DNA of 15,646 bases from Streptomyces anulatus (lineage in GTDB: Bacteria; Actinomycetota; Actinomycetes; Streptomycetales; Streptomycetaceae). The stretch is from assembly GCF_000721175.1 (NCBI RefSeq), contig NZ_JOEZ01000061.1, forward strand, positions 1 through 15,646, read 5' to 3'. The notes below the pieces were generated by a model. That model was not told where the DNA came from. It was given only the letters and a program-made list of their open reading frames with translations, and did no database searches. Both the position numbers and the translations under genes were made by a program. Shown piece by piece: positions 7,487-15,456 of this stretch; the first letter of the stretch is position 1; the number at the start of each line of letters is the position of its first letter.

Positions 7487-7585
7487 AAACCGTGACGCCT
7501 TGCATAGAGCCCCTTCAGGCCGAACCGCAACACTTCGGGACGGGCTGAAACGCGACACCCCAGCCCCGCGGCGGGGGATCTGTAA

Positions 7586-7603
7586 AGGGACTGAAGGGAC
7601 TGA
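7586..7603 (+). repeat. Iteron pair 5
   Basis: AGGGACTGAAGGGACTGA is a perfect tandem of the 9-bp unit. Confidence 0.75.
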
Positions 7604-7677
7604 GGAATCAGATCACGGCGCGCGGGGGAGTCGACCCGCCAGTACGGAGGGCTGAGCCCTACACTCATTCCGAAAGA

Positions 7678-7697
7678 CAGTCCCTTCAGTCCCTACT
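7678..7697 (-). repeat. Iteron pair 6
   Basis: CAGTCCCTTCAGTCCCTACT is the inverse orientation, 71 bp before the prim-pol ATG. Shortly after it are a single AGGGAC core at 7707-7712 and the hairpin ACGGCT-GACC-AGCCGT. This copy could also overlap the operon promoter. Confidence 0.72.
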
Positions 7698-7767
7698 GTG
7701 GGCGCGAGGGACGGCTGACCAGCCGTTTCCCAGTTGAGGGCCACAGGGACCGAAAGCCTGCAACCTG

Positions 7768-8862
7768 ATGAACGAGGACAACTACGTGCAGCGCCGCGGC
7801 GAGACGCCTCCCTCCGGCCTTCCCGGCCGAGTCGTGCCCCCGCTTGAGCTGGCCCGATGGTGCGCCGGAAACGGCTGGCCAGTGCACCCCCTGGCCCCGG
7901 GAAGGAAGACCCCTCCGGGGAACTGCCCTGACTGCAAGACGCAGCACCACGACCCCCGCACATGTCCCTGCCCCGGTGCCGGACGCCCGTGCCACGGCTT
8001 CCACGCCGGCACCACCGACCCGCGGAACATCAACAATTGGTGGACCGCTAGCCCTAACTCCGGCGTAGGCGTCGCCTGTGGACCCGCCAACCTCATCGTG
8101 ATCGACATCGACGCCCACAGCACACCCGCCCCCGACCGGAACCGTCTCCTCCCAGGAATCCCGATCCACGACTCGGTCGACCTCAACGGTCTCGCGTCCG
8201 GCTTCGACACCATGGCGCTCCTGGCCGCATACCGGCAACAAGTCGACCCCGCACAGGACACCACCACCCTGCGGGTGCGAACCCCGTCCGGCGGGCTCCA
8301 CGTCTGGTACCGGCTCCCCACTCCGAAGATCCGGTACCGGTCCTCCGCCGGCTCCAGCCCCAAGGTCGCGCTCGCCTGGCAGGTCGATGTACGCGCCGAA
8401 GGCGGCTACATCGTCGCTCCGACCACCCGCACCAGACAGGGAACCTACGAACCCCTGGGGACCGTCCGGCTTCCCGCGCCGCTCCCCGCCTGGCTCGCGA
8501 ACGAACTCGCCCGAACGGGACACGTTCTCTCGCCCCGGCCGACGCCAGCTGCCGTGCCGCGCGCCCGCGGTCCTCAAAGCCCACAGAAAGCACACAGAGT
8601 TCTCGACCCCCTTCTCGACGAAGTCGCCCGGTGCGGAAGCTTCTCGGAAGGCGCAGCCTTCACCGAGAAGCTCAACCGAGCTGCTTTCACGGCCGGTGGA
8701 CTTGCCGCTGCGGGACACCTGGACGAATCCGTCATACGCGATCTGCTGACCGCCACCGCGCACGCAGCCCGCCCCCGGCAGCCCGCCCACAACGAGAAGA
8801 TCATTCACGACGGTCTCGCAGCAGGGGCCGCCCGACCGCTCCACCTCAAAGGACGCTCATGA
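7768..8862 (+). CDS. Bifunctional DNA primase/polymerase (prim-pol domain), replication protein
   Basis: A 364-residue protein carries the archaeo-eukaryotic primase (prim-pol) signature. The metal-binding dyad is in LIVIDIDAHS (D113, D115), the conserved His in TPSGGLHVWY (H178), and the third acidic residue in QVDVRAEGGYIVAPTT (D207, followed by GGY). Such proteins make primers and extend DNA for plasmids, phages and integrative elements. Between residues 53 and 79 is a Cys/His-rich insert (C53, C56, H60, H61, C66, C68, C75, H76, H79) that could bind zinc. The C-terminal ~100 residues look helical and may contact the helicase. ATG 7768 has only a weak ribosome site. In-frame GTG 7786 has GAGGA 7 nt upstream and may be the real start. 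The stop overlaps the helicase start (ATGA). Iterons lie directly upstream. Confidence 0.85.
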   Translation: MNEDNYVQRRGETPPSGLPGRVVPPLELARWCAGNGWPVHPLAPGRKTPPGNCPDCKTQHHDPRTCPCPGAGRPCHGFHAGTTDPRNINNWWTASPNSGVGVACGPANLIVIDIDAHSTPAPDRNRLLPGIPIHDSVDLNGLASGFDTMALLAAYRQQVDPAQDTTTLRVRTPSGGLHVWYRLPTPKIRYRSSAGSSPKVALAWQVDVRAEGGYIVAPTTRTRQGTYEPLGTVRLPAPLPAWLANELARTGHVLSPRPTPAAVPRARGPQSPQKAHRVLDPLLDEVARCGSFSEGAAFTEKLNRAAFTAGGLAAAGHLDESVIRDLLTATAHAARPRQPAHNEKIIHDGLAAGAARPLHLKGRS

Positions 8863-10403
8863 GCAGCAGCGCCGAAGGCCCGCGCTTTGACGCAACTGCC
8901 GCCGCTCAGCAGATGCTCGCCCTCGAAGCCGTCGCTGAGCCCCTCCCTGCCCCGGCACCCTCCTTCCCCGCCCAGACAGCTGCTGAGACTGTCCTTGCTC
9001 CGGCCGCCTGGCCCCCGCCCGGCGAGATTCCGGGCACTCTCACGGACCGAGGCAACGCAAAGCTGTTCGTTCGCCTCTACCGGGACCGGTTCCGTCACGT
9101 CGAGGGCCTGGGCTGGTACTCCTGGGACGGCTACCGGTGGAAGCGCACCGGGGGCGAGAAGGCCGCCCTGTGGGCGGCGGGAGAGATGGCCGAGGAGATC
9201 CCCGACACCGACCCCCGAGGGCTGTTCAGCGACCGGGAACTCCACCACCACAAGAAGCGCACCATGTCGACCACCGGCATGAAGGCACTCCTCACCCAGG
9301 CCAAGGCGTCCCCCGACCTTTCCCTGGATCCCGACACGCTCGACGGGGATCCCTATGCCCTATGCACCCCGGACGGCGTCGTCGACCTCCGCAACGGCCG
9401 TATCCGGAAGCCGGATCCCACCCGGGATTTCCACTCCCGGGCCACCAGCGTCGCCCCCCAGAACATGCAAACCCCCCGCTGGCACCGCTTCCTGGGCGAC
9501 ACCTTCGGCGAGGATGCCGAAGGCCGGGAGATGATCGACTTCCTGCACCTTCTGCTCGGCTACTCCATCACCGGCGATGTCGGTGCCCAGGTGCTGCCCT
9601 TTCTCCACGGGCAGGGCAAGAATGGCAAGTCCGTCCTCCTCGACGTGATGATCCAGATCCTCGGCGACTACGCCGACGCAGCCCCGCCCGGTTTCCTCAT
9701 GGACCGCGGCGCCTTCTCCGAACACTCCACCGAGCTCACCGAGCTCCACGGGCGACGCCTGATCGTCTGCAGTGAGCTCAAGCCGAACGACCGCTTCGAC
9801 GAAGCCCGCGTCCGGCTTCTCACCGGAGGGGACAAGATCAAGGCCCGCCGGATGCGGCAGGACTACTTCTCCTTCACTCCCACCCACAAGCTGTGGCTCC
9901 TGGGCAACCACCGCCCCGAGGTCTCCACCGGCGGCTTCGCGTTCTGGCGTCGGATTCGTTTGCTGCCTTTCGAGCGGATCGTCCCGGACGAGCGGAAGAT
10001 CGACAACCTCGCCGTTGAACTCGTCGAGGACGAAGGTCCCGGCATCCTCCACTGGCTCACCGAGGGCGCACGGCGCTACCTCGCCACCCGCGATACCCTC
10101 GCCGGCCCGGACCGCGTCCGCATCGCGACCACCGCGTACGCGAACACCGAGGACCACATCGGCCGTTTCCTGACCGAATGCTGTATCCACGACCCGGAGA
10201 ACAACGAACTCCGCGTAGAGCAGGGCCTGCTCTACACCTCGTACAGCACCTGGTGCGCGAACAGCGAAGGCATCCGCCCCGGCTCCGCCCGCGCTTTCGC
10301 TACCCGCGTCCGCCAGGAAGTCGGACTCGCCTCACCGGCCGACATGATCAAGTCCAACGGCCGCAAGTTCTACCCCAACCTCGCCCTGGCAGTCGAAGAA
10401 TGA
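8859..10403 (+). CDS. D5/P4-family replicative helicase (phage/plasmid primase C-terminal type)
   Basis: The 514-residue protein starts at ATG 8859, with AAAGGA at 8848-8853 and a 4-nt overlap with the prim-pol gene; an upstream in-frame extension is only a shadow. A Pro/Ala-rich N-terminus (about 1-60) is followed by a D5_N-like domain (about 65-235, with PYALCTPDGVVDLRNG). Then comes a superfamily-3 AAA+ core: Walker A GQGKNGKS at 251-258, Walker B-like LIVCSEL (E306), sensor-1 LWLLGNHRP (N350), and a candidate arginine finger in FAFWRRIRLLPF (R364/R365). A small winged-helix-like C-terminal domain (about 430-510) probably binds DNA. Such proteins form hexamers that unwind DNA at the origin. 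In many phages the prim-pol and this helicase are fused; here they are separate, coupled genes. Confidence 0.87.
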   Translation: MSSSAEGPRFDATAAAQQMLALEAVAEPLPAPAPSFPAQTAAETVLAPAAWPPPGEIPGTLTDRGNAKLFVRLYRDRFRHVEGLGWYSWDGYRWKRTGGEKAALWAAGEMAEEIPDTDPRGLFSDRELHHHKKRTMSTTGMKALLTQAKASPDLSLDPDTLDGDPYALCTPDGVVDLRNGRIRKPDPTRDFHSRATSVAPQNMQTPRWHRFLGDTFGEDAEGREMIDFLHLLLGYSITGDVGAQVLPFLHGQGKNGKSVLLDVMIQILGDYADAAPPGFLMDRGAFSEHSTELTELHGRRLIVCSELKPNDRFDEARVRLLTGGDKIKARRMRQDYFSFTPTHKLWLLGNHRPEVSTGGFAFWRRIRLLPFERIVPDERKIDNLAVELVEDEGPGILHWLTEGARRYLATRDTLAGPDRVRIATTAYANTEDHIGRFLTECCIHDPENNELRVEQGLLYTSYSTWCANSEGIRPGSARAFATRVRQEVGLASPADMIKSNGRKFYPNLALAVEE

Positions 10404-10645
10404 ACAGCCACCACACGGACCGGCCCTCGGGGGCACCGGGCCTGCTGCTGCCAGGCCCCCACCCGTTCTACGATGAGCGGACGCTCCACCACCTCCAGCC
10501 CGGATCCGAACCCCGGAGCGCCCCCCGGAGCCGGAGCCCCCGAGGCCACGAGCACGACTGGCCCGCACCGCCGCAGGGAACAGATACACCACGCAGGCAC
10601 CACCCCACCCGGTGCACGCCGACGAAGGAGAGGCCGCGGCCATGA
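10400..10645 (+). CDS. Small unknown protein (81 residues) coupled between replication genes
   Basis: The ATG overlaps the helicase stop (ATGA at 10400-10403), and the stop overlaps the ATG of the next gene (ATGA at 10642-10645). Translation of the whole operon therefore looks coupled. The product is rich in Pro, His and Arg (starts MNSHHTDRPSGAPGLLLPGP, then HPFYDERTLHHLQPG) with no recognisable domain; the C-terminal half looks disordered and basic. GC3 is high in the first 100 bases, which supports coding. A second frame starting at ATG 10473 is also open but continues antiregister through the next gene, so I treat that one as a shadow. The call rests on the double overlap rather than homology. 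Confidence 0.5.
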   Translation: MNSHHTDRPSGAPGLLLPGPHPFYDERTLHHLQPGSEPRSAPRSRSPRGHEHDWPAPPQGTDTPRRHHPTRCTPTKERPRP

Positions 10646-11028
10646 GCTCGCTACTGACCGACAGCGACCTCACCCACGAAGCGAACGTGGTGTGGCTCGA
10701 AGACCCCGATCACCTCGACTACGTCCGCCAGGCCCTGGACAAGACCCCACGCCGCAAGAACAAACCCCGCTACGCCCGCGACGGCCGGATGATCGGCTAC
10801 ATCGAGCTCAGCGCCGACGCGGAAGCCGACCCCGACAGCGGCCTCTACCGACGCAGGGTCTTCTTCCTCCTGCCCCACGACCGCGACTCCGACCCCGACG
10901 GCGTCTACCGCCAGGGCGCCCCCGGCGAAGCCGTCGACCCCCGCACCATCCAACCCAACCACGCCGGCGAGAAGACCCCCCGCTCACAACAAGGCAGCCT
11001 CTCTCCCATAGCGGCCACCAGCTCCTAG
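10642..11028 (+). CDS. Unknown 128-residue protein, last gene of the replication operon
   Basis: The ATG at 10642 follows AAGGAGAGG (10624-10632) and overlaps the upstream stop. The product starts MSSLLTDSDLTHEANVVWLE and contains a compact, charged region: DPDHLDYVRQALDK, then a basic RRKNKPRYARDGR stretch, then strand-like MIGYIELSADAEAD and YRRRVFFLLPHDRD. The last ~35 residues look disordered. I recognise no family. The alternating basic and strand segments would suit a small nucleic-acid-binding or accessory replication protein, but that is inference from position. Codon use is strongly GC3-rich, which supports a real gene. Confidence 0.72.
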   Translation: MSSLLTDSDLTHEANVVWLEDPDHLDYVRQALDKTPRRKNKPRYARDGRMIGYIELSADAEADPDSGLYRRRVFFLLPHDRDSDPDGVYRQGAPGEAVDPRTIQPNHAGEKTPRSQQGSLSPIAATSS

Positions 11029-11348
11029 AACAACGCCGGGCAGGGGGCACACCACGGAGTGCTTCACCGTTACTGCGGGCGTTTCACGTCCTGGTGCTTC
11101 CAGGATGCACGGACTCCGGCAAGGCGAAGCTGATCGTGCGAGCGCCGGGTCTTCACCCTCCGCCGCCGGCGGCCGAACCGGTATCCTGCCCGCGGGGCTG
11201 ATGCCCTGGGCTTCGCCGACGCCCACACCGCACCCGGACACCCACACTGCCCGGACCACTGGTGGAAGGTCTTGCGGGATCAACGGACTGTTTGACAAGC
11301 ACCTTGACGAGCCATCGACCCGGGTTGCCGTGTGGGGGCGAGGACCCG
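11029..11348. other. Intergenic region without a convincing gene
   Basis: About 320 bases with no supported gene. Plus-strand frames have poor third-position GC bias. A TTGACA hexamer at 11292-11297 could be a -35 box for the gene at 11349, but I see no good -10 at normal spacing. No strong terminator hairpin is visible after the replication operon. Confidence 0.4.
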
Positions 11349-11705
11349 GTGCCGAGAGGACCCGTCCATGACCAAGCGCTCTACCGAGCAGCAGCCTGCC
11401 TCCGCGAGCTCCAGCGCACCGCACGCGAGCAGGGCACAGACCTCAGCTACCACGAAGCCCTCGATTGGGTACGTGAAACCGCCAGGGTGCAGGCCGAGAA
11501 TCTGGGCCTGATCGCCGTCGCCGTGCCGAACGATCACTGCGTCATGCTCTTTCCCACGGACGAGGACCCCGAGAACATCCGCAGGGCGATCACGCCGATT
11601 CCCGCGGCCGAAGTCGAGCTCGCCAACGAGCTCCTCCAGCGGAGGAACGCTCTGATGCGCGACCACTCCAAGGCGGAGATCATGGCCATGATCCTCAGGA
11701 GGTGA
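11349..11705 (+). CDS. Unknown 118-residue protein
   Basis: I place the start at GTG 11349, with GAGGA a few bases upstream, because the open frame upstream of it has non-coding codon use. ATG 11368 is in another frame. The product begins VPRGPVHDQALYRAAACLRE and looks mostly helical: ALYRAAACLRELQRTAREQ, YHEALDWVRETARVQAENLG, a short hydrophobic core IAVAVPNDHCVMLFPTDED, and AEVELANELLQRRNALMRDH. It ends KAEIMAMILRR. There is no signal peptide, membrane segment or known motif. It stands alone between the replication operon and the convergent helicase. A small cytoplasmic regulator or accessory protein is possible; I cannot assign a function. Confidence 0.65.
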   Translation: MPRGPVHDQALYRAAACLRELQRTAREQGTDLSYHEALDWVRETARVQAENLGLIAVAVPNDHCVMLFPTDEDPENIRRAITPIPAAEVELANELLQRRNALMRDHSKAEIMAMILRR

Positions 11706-11967
11706 CGCGTTTCGCGCGCGGATCTCGTAACGCTGCACCAAGCAGGAGCCCGCCAACGATCTGGTGCAGAGCGAGGACAGCCGCGAGCACTACGAGGCGT
11801 ACGGGCGAGTGGCACTGATCAACGGCAGACCGGAGCGCAACTCACGGCCTCTTTGCGGAGGCGTCGGCTGCTCCGGCCACGACAGCGCGACACCCCTGGC
11901 CGGAAACTCGCGCGCGCTTGCGCGCCCAAGGGCCCTGCACCGACGCAGTAGCCCGACCGAGTGGCCT
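11706..11967. other. Intergenic region between convergent genes, with a small hairpin
   Basis: No gene is supported. A hairpin at 11910-11925 (GCGCGC, loop GCTT, GCGCGC) lies 43 bp beyond the helicase stop and may help terminate one or both convergent transcripts, but the stem is short. An open plus-strand frame from 11764 (starting GTGCAGAGC) runs into the helicase 3' end and looks spurious. Confidence 0.4.
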
Positions 11968-14646
11968 CTACACCCCCGCCCAGTCCATGCCCAGCTTCCG
12001 TAGTGCGTCCAGCTGCTCCTGGGTGAGTTTGTCGCGCCGGGTCTTGGTGTTGGAGATCCATACGCCCAGTTTCACGATCACCGGCTCCGTCTCGCCGTCG
12101 ACGGCGATCGGCTCACCGTGCCCCCTCGGTACCGGCCGGTCCACGCCTTCCCGCTCCACCCACTGCGTGAGGGCCGCCAGACCCCGCTGGAACGCCGCCT
12201 GCGCCTTGCTCGGGCCCTTCATCGTACGAGCGGCTGTCGAGGCGCGAGACGGGGCCTCAGCGGGCTGCAAACCCAGCTGGGACAGCCGTTCCTGCTGCTC
12301 GGCCGACAGCTGCGCCCACGCGGCCGGCTGCTTCTGCTGCTTCAGCCACCGTCCGATGTCGTCGCCGTCCATCCGTACGCCGGGCTGGATCTCGGGCAGG
12401 TGGCCGTCGGCGTCGACGAGGTCGGCGAGCACCCGGTAGTGCCGCTGCCAGTTCAGCGGCCACGGGCAGTCCCAGTCCGGGTCGATCGCCGTCAGCTGCT
12501 TCGCGCGCTGTGCCGCCCGCTCCGGGTCCTTGCCCAGGCCGCCCTTCCGGCGGAGGTTGGCCAGGTGCTGCCCGACCGGCACCAGGCCCTCGGCCTCGCT
12601 CTCGCCCCACATGGCGTCCTGCCGGGGCGCGAGGTGCCCCGTTGCCCGCCAGTACGAGCGCAGCGCGGCGAGCTTGACTTCCCAGGCCTCCTCGCCCGGC
12701 TCCCACACCATCCCCGCTTCCGGCGCGTCCAGCAGTGTCCGGCGCCGCTCCTCCAGCTCCCCGGCCCGCAACGCTTTGCGCTGCTGGTGCACCCACCGCC
12801 CGAGGGGGAACGCCTTCGTCGCCCCGACCTCGACCTCTACGTCATAGGGCACGGCGTAGACGCCGGTGATGCCGTTCTCCTTCCGCCAGCGGATGAGGGC
12901 CTGGTAGCCCTCCAGCCACACCAGGGACTCCGGCCGGTAGACCCGGGTGCGCAGGAAGGCGGCGATGGTCGTGGCGTCGCGAGGGGTGGAGAAGTGGAGC
13001 AGGGCCGCTTCGGCGGCGGCTTGCGTGTCATCCTGCTTCTGGTCCTCACCGCCGCCCGCGCCGCCGGCCTCGATGATCCGCCCGTCCTCGTCGCGCCGGA
13101 CGTGGACCTTGCGCTTGCCGCTCGTGAGCGCACGGGAAGCGAGCTGCTCGACCAGACGTTCATCATGCGACCGCAGGCCCTGCAATACGGCTACGAGGGG
13201 GCGGAAGCCGGCGCTGGCGACCATGTCGGTGGGGTCCTCGCCGGGCTCCAGGAACACCGGCACGATGATCCGCGCGACCTTCGTGGAGCCGTCCTTGTTG
13301 AGCCTCAGCGCCCGGCCGATGTTCTGCACGATTTCCACCTGCGAGCCGCGGGTGTCCGCGAAGCACACCGCCTCCACCCCCCGCTCGCCGGTGATGTCCA
13401 CGCCCTCCCCGAGGACGCGAACGCTGGCGAGGAACGCGCGGTGCACCCGGTGTCCGGCGGCGTCGATGCCGCCTGCGAACTGGCGCAGAACCTCACGCCG
13501 CTCCCTGACGAGATGGTCGCCGCACAGCCACGCCGACCAGACCCGGTCCGGGGGTACATGGCGGCCGGCCTCCAGGTCGTAGAACTCCGCGCCGATCGAC
13601 GACTTCGGCAGCCGGCCCGCGGCCGCCAGGTCCTCGTTCGAGGCATCGTTGACGTACAACTCAGCGGCGGTCTCCGGGAGCTTGTCCGCGAACGCGCGGG
13701 CTTCCTCGACCTTCTGGTGGAACGTCATGACCGTACGCAGGTTGTACGCCGCAGCGTGCTCCAGGAGCGCGGTCTGCAACAGGGCCAGGCGCCGGCCGCG
13801 CCGGGCCTCCTCCGACTCCCCGAGAACCGGCGAGGGGTCGCGGATCTCCAGCACGTCGATCTCGAACCCGGCGAGGATCTCCCGCTCGATCGCCTCGCTC
13901 AGACCGAGCTCCGCGAGCCACGCGCCGTACGTGCCCTCCGGATCGTCGGCCATGGTCGCGAGCTCGGCCTCCTGGCCGTCCGCGCCCTTCTGCGGGCGGG
14001 CCGCGGCGAGGATGCGCGGGGTCGCGGTGAGGTAGAGCCGGAAGTCCGCCGGGATCCGCTGGTTGTCGTGGATCGCCGCCCACGGCCGACCAAGATCACC
14101 AGCGGTGCCGTGCGCCTCATCTACGATCGCGAGGTCGAACGGGTCCATCCGCTGCCCGTACAGCCGCTCCCCGCCCGCCAGGGCGGCCTCCAGCGGCCCG
14201 CGAACCTTTTGCTGGCCCATCGGGGCGGTGATGTCCTCGCGGTCCACGAGAGAGGCGTACGTGGCGAACACGACGACCGGCCCGGCCCCGGCCCACAGGG
14301 CGAGCTGGATCGGGTTCGTGGTAGTGCGCACCCCCAGCGAGTTGAGGACCGCGTCGTTCTCCAGCGAGCACACCGCGACCATCGGGGCCCGGTGGCCCAC
14401 CGCCCGCCACGCCTGTGCGGTCTGCGCGAGCAGATCCAGGGTCGGCACCGTGACGAGGATCCGGCCGTCCGCGAAACTCTCCAGCGCGCACGCGGCAGCC
14501 ATGATCGTCTTACCCGATCCGGTCGCTGACACGATCGTGCCCCGGGCACCCTGAGCGGGCACGGGCCATCGTGCAGGAAATCCCACCCACCTACGAAAAG
14601 CCGACCGCTGATCCACCTGATGTTTCCTCAACGAAACCAAAGACAT
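11968..14646 (-). CDS. Telomere-type superfamily 2 helicase with helicase-associated repeats (TtrA-like)
   Basis: An 892-residue protein with an intact SF2 helicase core: RKHQVDQRSAF Q-motif-like N-terminus, Walker A SATGSGKT (40-47), DEAH box IVDEAHG (174-180), TATP motif III (207-210) and motif VI QNIGRALRLN (441-450). The C-terminal half holds four helicase-associated repeats, at about 615-650, 691-730, 764-795 and 860-889 (for example LGVWISNTKTRRDKLTQEQL). This architecture is typical of the large helicases lying next to the telomeres of Streptomyces chromosomes and linear plasmids, such as TtrA, linked to conjugal transfer of linear replicons. ATG 14646 is preceded by GAGAGGG about 7 nt upstream. 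It is transcribed away from the telomere at 15374-15646, as expected. The exact role at the telomere is not established. Confidence 0.86.
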   Translation of the reverse strand: MSLVSLRKHQVDQRSAFRRWVGFPARWPVPAQGARGTIVSATGSGKTIMAAACALESFADGRILVTVPTLDLLAQTAQAWRAVGHRAPMVAVCSLENDAVLNSLGVRTTTNPIQLALWAGAGPVVVFATYASLVDREDITAPMGQQKVRGPLEAALAGGERLYGQRMDPFDLAIVDEAHGTAGDLGRPWAAIHDNQRIPADFRLYLTATPRILAAARPQKGADGQEAELATMADDPEGTYGAWLAELGLSEAIEREILAGFEIDVLEIRDPSPVLGESEEARRGRRLALLQTALLEHAAAYNLRTVMTFHQKVEEARAFADKLPETAAELYVNDASNEDLAAAGRLPKSSIGAEFYDLEAGRHVPPDRVWSAWLCGDHLVRERREVLRQFAGGIDAAGHRVHRAFLASVRVLGEGVDITGERGVEAVCFADTRGSQVEIVQNIGRALRLNKDGSTKVARIIVPVFLEPGEDPTDMVASAGFRPLVAVLQGLRSHDERLVEQLASRALTSGKRKVHVRRDEDGRIIEAGGAGGGEDQKQDDTQAAAEAALLHFSTPRDATTIAAFLRTRVYRPESLVWLEGYQALIRWRKENGITGVYAVPYDVEVEVGATKAFPLGRWVHQQRKALRAGELEERRRTLLDAPEAGMVWEPGEEAWEVKLAALRSYWRATGHLAPRQDAMWGESEAEGLVPVGQHLANLRRKGGLGKDPERAAQRAKQLTAIDPDWDCPWPLNWQRHYRVLADLVDADGHLPEIQPGVRMDGDDIGRWLKQQKQPAAWAQLSAEQQERLSQLGLQPAEAPSRASTAARTMKGPSKAQAAFQRGLAALTQWVEREGVDRPVPRGHGEPIAVDGETEPVIVKLGVWISNTKTRRDKLTQEQLDALRKLGMDWAGV

Positions 14647-14700
14647 TTCCCAACCCTCTCAACCAACAATTCCCGGCAATTCTTCAGCGCCCCTCAGAAT

Positions 14701-15100
14701 TCACTGAGAAGGCAGGAACGGCAGAACGGAAACAGCGCCGTCCTCACCCACGACCACCCGCTCCGCGAGCTGCGCCAGGACCTGGACCGGCTCCAGGCCC
14801 GCCCGCTCGACCACGCCCCGGACCAGCCGGCCAGCAGCCGCAGACAGATACAGCTCCGCCACCAGTGCATCCCGCTCATCCCGCCACCGCGTCGCACGAT
14901 CGGCGTGCGCGTCCAGGAACTGCTGACGCCGCTCCGCAAGCGCCCAATCCGACCCCTGGGCATCTCGCTCTGGGGCGTACACGTCCCAGCCCCCCCTGCT
15001 CCATCAGAGCCGCAACCCGCCGCCACTCCACCTGCTTCGCGGCCCACACCGCCGCCAGCCGCTCCAGATCCTGCGGGGAACTCGGAATGAACCTGCTCAC
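14701..15100 (-). pseudogene. Small subtelomeric gene with an apparent +1 frameshift at a G7 run
   Basis: From GTG 15100 (GGAAGAGG 9 nt upstream) the frame reads VSRFIPSSPQDLERLAAVW, then AAKQVEWRRVAALMEQGG. At a run of seven G on the minus strand (14990-14996) it goes into a nonsense frame. The other frame continues smoothly as WDVYAPERDAQGSDWALAER and later DALVAELYLSAAAGRLVRG and VLAQLAERVVVGEDGAVSVL, ending at 14701. With six G instead of seven, the two parts would form one protein of about 132 residues with a helical core. The second frame has a stop just upstream of the run, and its only nearby start is GTG 14982. I do not know the family. It lies 55 bp upstream of the helicase and may share its transcript. 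Sequencing error, true mutation and ribosomal slippage are all possible. Confidence 0.65.
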
Positions 15101-15373
15101 CGCACCAGACCTCTTCCCCGGCCTCCCGCTCCCGGACCGCCGCCTCCGAAACCGCTGTGAAATCGAGGCCACCACTCACACGGCGAACCGAGCCCCTCCG
15201 CCACACCCTCAGCACTCCACACAGTCAACCCGCCCCCTCGAAGAACCGGAACCATCCACCCGAAGAACCCTCAGACTGTCATCTACTTCCACCAAAGCTA
15301 CATGCTGCATCAAACCGATGCAGCCACCACGCTGAAACCGACACGAACGAGCGGCCCCTCCCCGTAGCCAGCC
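15101..15373. other. Subtelomeric DNA without a gene
   Basis: About 270 bases between the frameshifted gene and the first telomeric hairpin. It is A/C-rich on the plus strand (for example CCACTCACACGGCG) and slightly lower in GC than the rest. I see no supported gene. A spurious long plus-strand frame crosses this region. Confidence 0.45.
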
Positions 15374-15393
15374 TGGCCCGCGCCAGCGGGCCA
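15374..15393. repeat. Telomeric hairpin with GCCA loop
   Basis: Eight-bp stem TGGCCCGC/GCGGGCCA around GCCA; innermost recognisable hairpin of the telomere. Confidence 0.7.
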
Positions 15394-15423
15394 CAAGGTT
15401 CTGGAGGCGCAGCCGGAAGGGCC

Positions 15424-15456
15424 GTTGGGTTGGGGAGCGCAGCGGACCGACCCAAC
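15424..15456. repeat. Long telomeric hairpin with GCA loop and purine mismatches
   Basis: Fifteen-position arms (GTTGGGTTGGGGAGC and GCGGACCGACCCAAC) around GCA. They pair except for the central G-A, G-G and A-G mismatches and one T-G wobble. Confidence 0.75.

Larger units (their letters stand above)
7235..7697. other. Putative iteron-type replication origin
   Basis: About 460 bases of non-coding DNA contain six clusters of the 9-bp unit AGGGACTGA or its complement, usually as a direct pair. The clusters alternate in orientation and sit immediately upstream of the prim-pol/helicase operon. An AT-richer stretch at about 7371-7407 (including CTGATAATTAGGAAG) lies between clusters and could be the unwinding element. 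Paired iterons next to replication initiator genes are the standard layout of an initiator-bound origin. That this is the origin, and which protein binds it, is inference. The same sites could also autoregulate the operon. Confidence 0.68.

Noticed and set aside
7235..7697. CRISPR array as explanation of the repeated units
   Set aside because: Units are only 9 bp, paired, change orientation and have irregular spacing; no Cas gene is present.
7693..8844. 383-residue minus-strand frame opposite the prim-pol gene
   Set aside because: Shadow; the plus strand has all prim-pol catalytic motifs.
11292..11297. TTGACA as a promoter for the gene at 11349
   Set aside because: No acceptable -10 box at 16-19 bp; kept only as a note in the intergenic entry.
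12118..14529. 803-residue plus-strand frame opposite the helicase
   Set aside because: Shadow of the helicase gene; Arg/Gly/Val-rich and lacking motifs.
14876..15175. Extension of the frameshifted gene upstream to 15175
   Set aside because: The added residues are Arg/Ser/Gly-rich and GTG 15100 has the better ribosome site.
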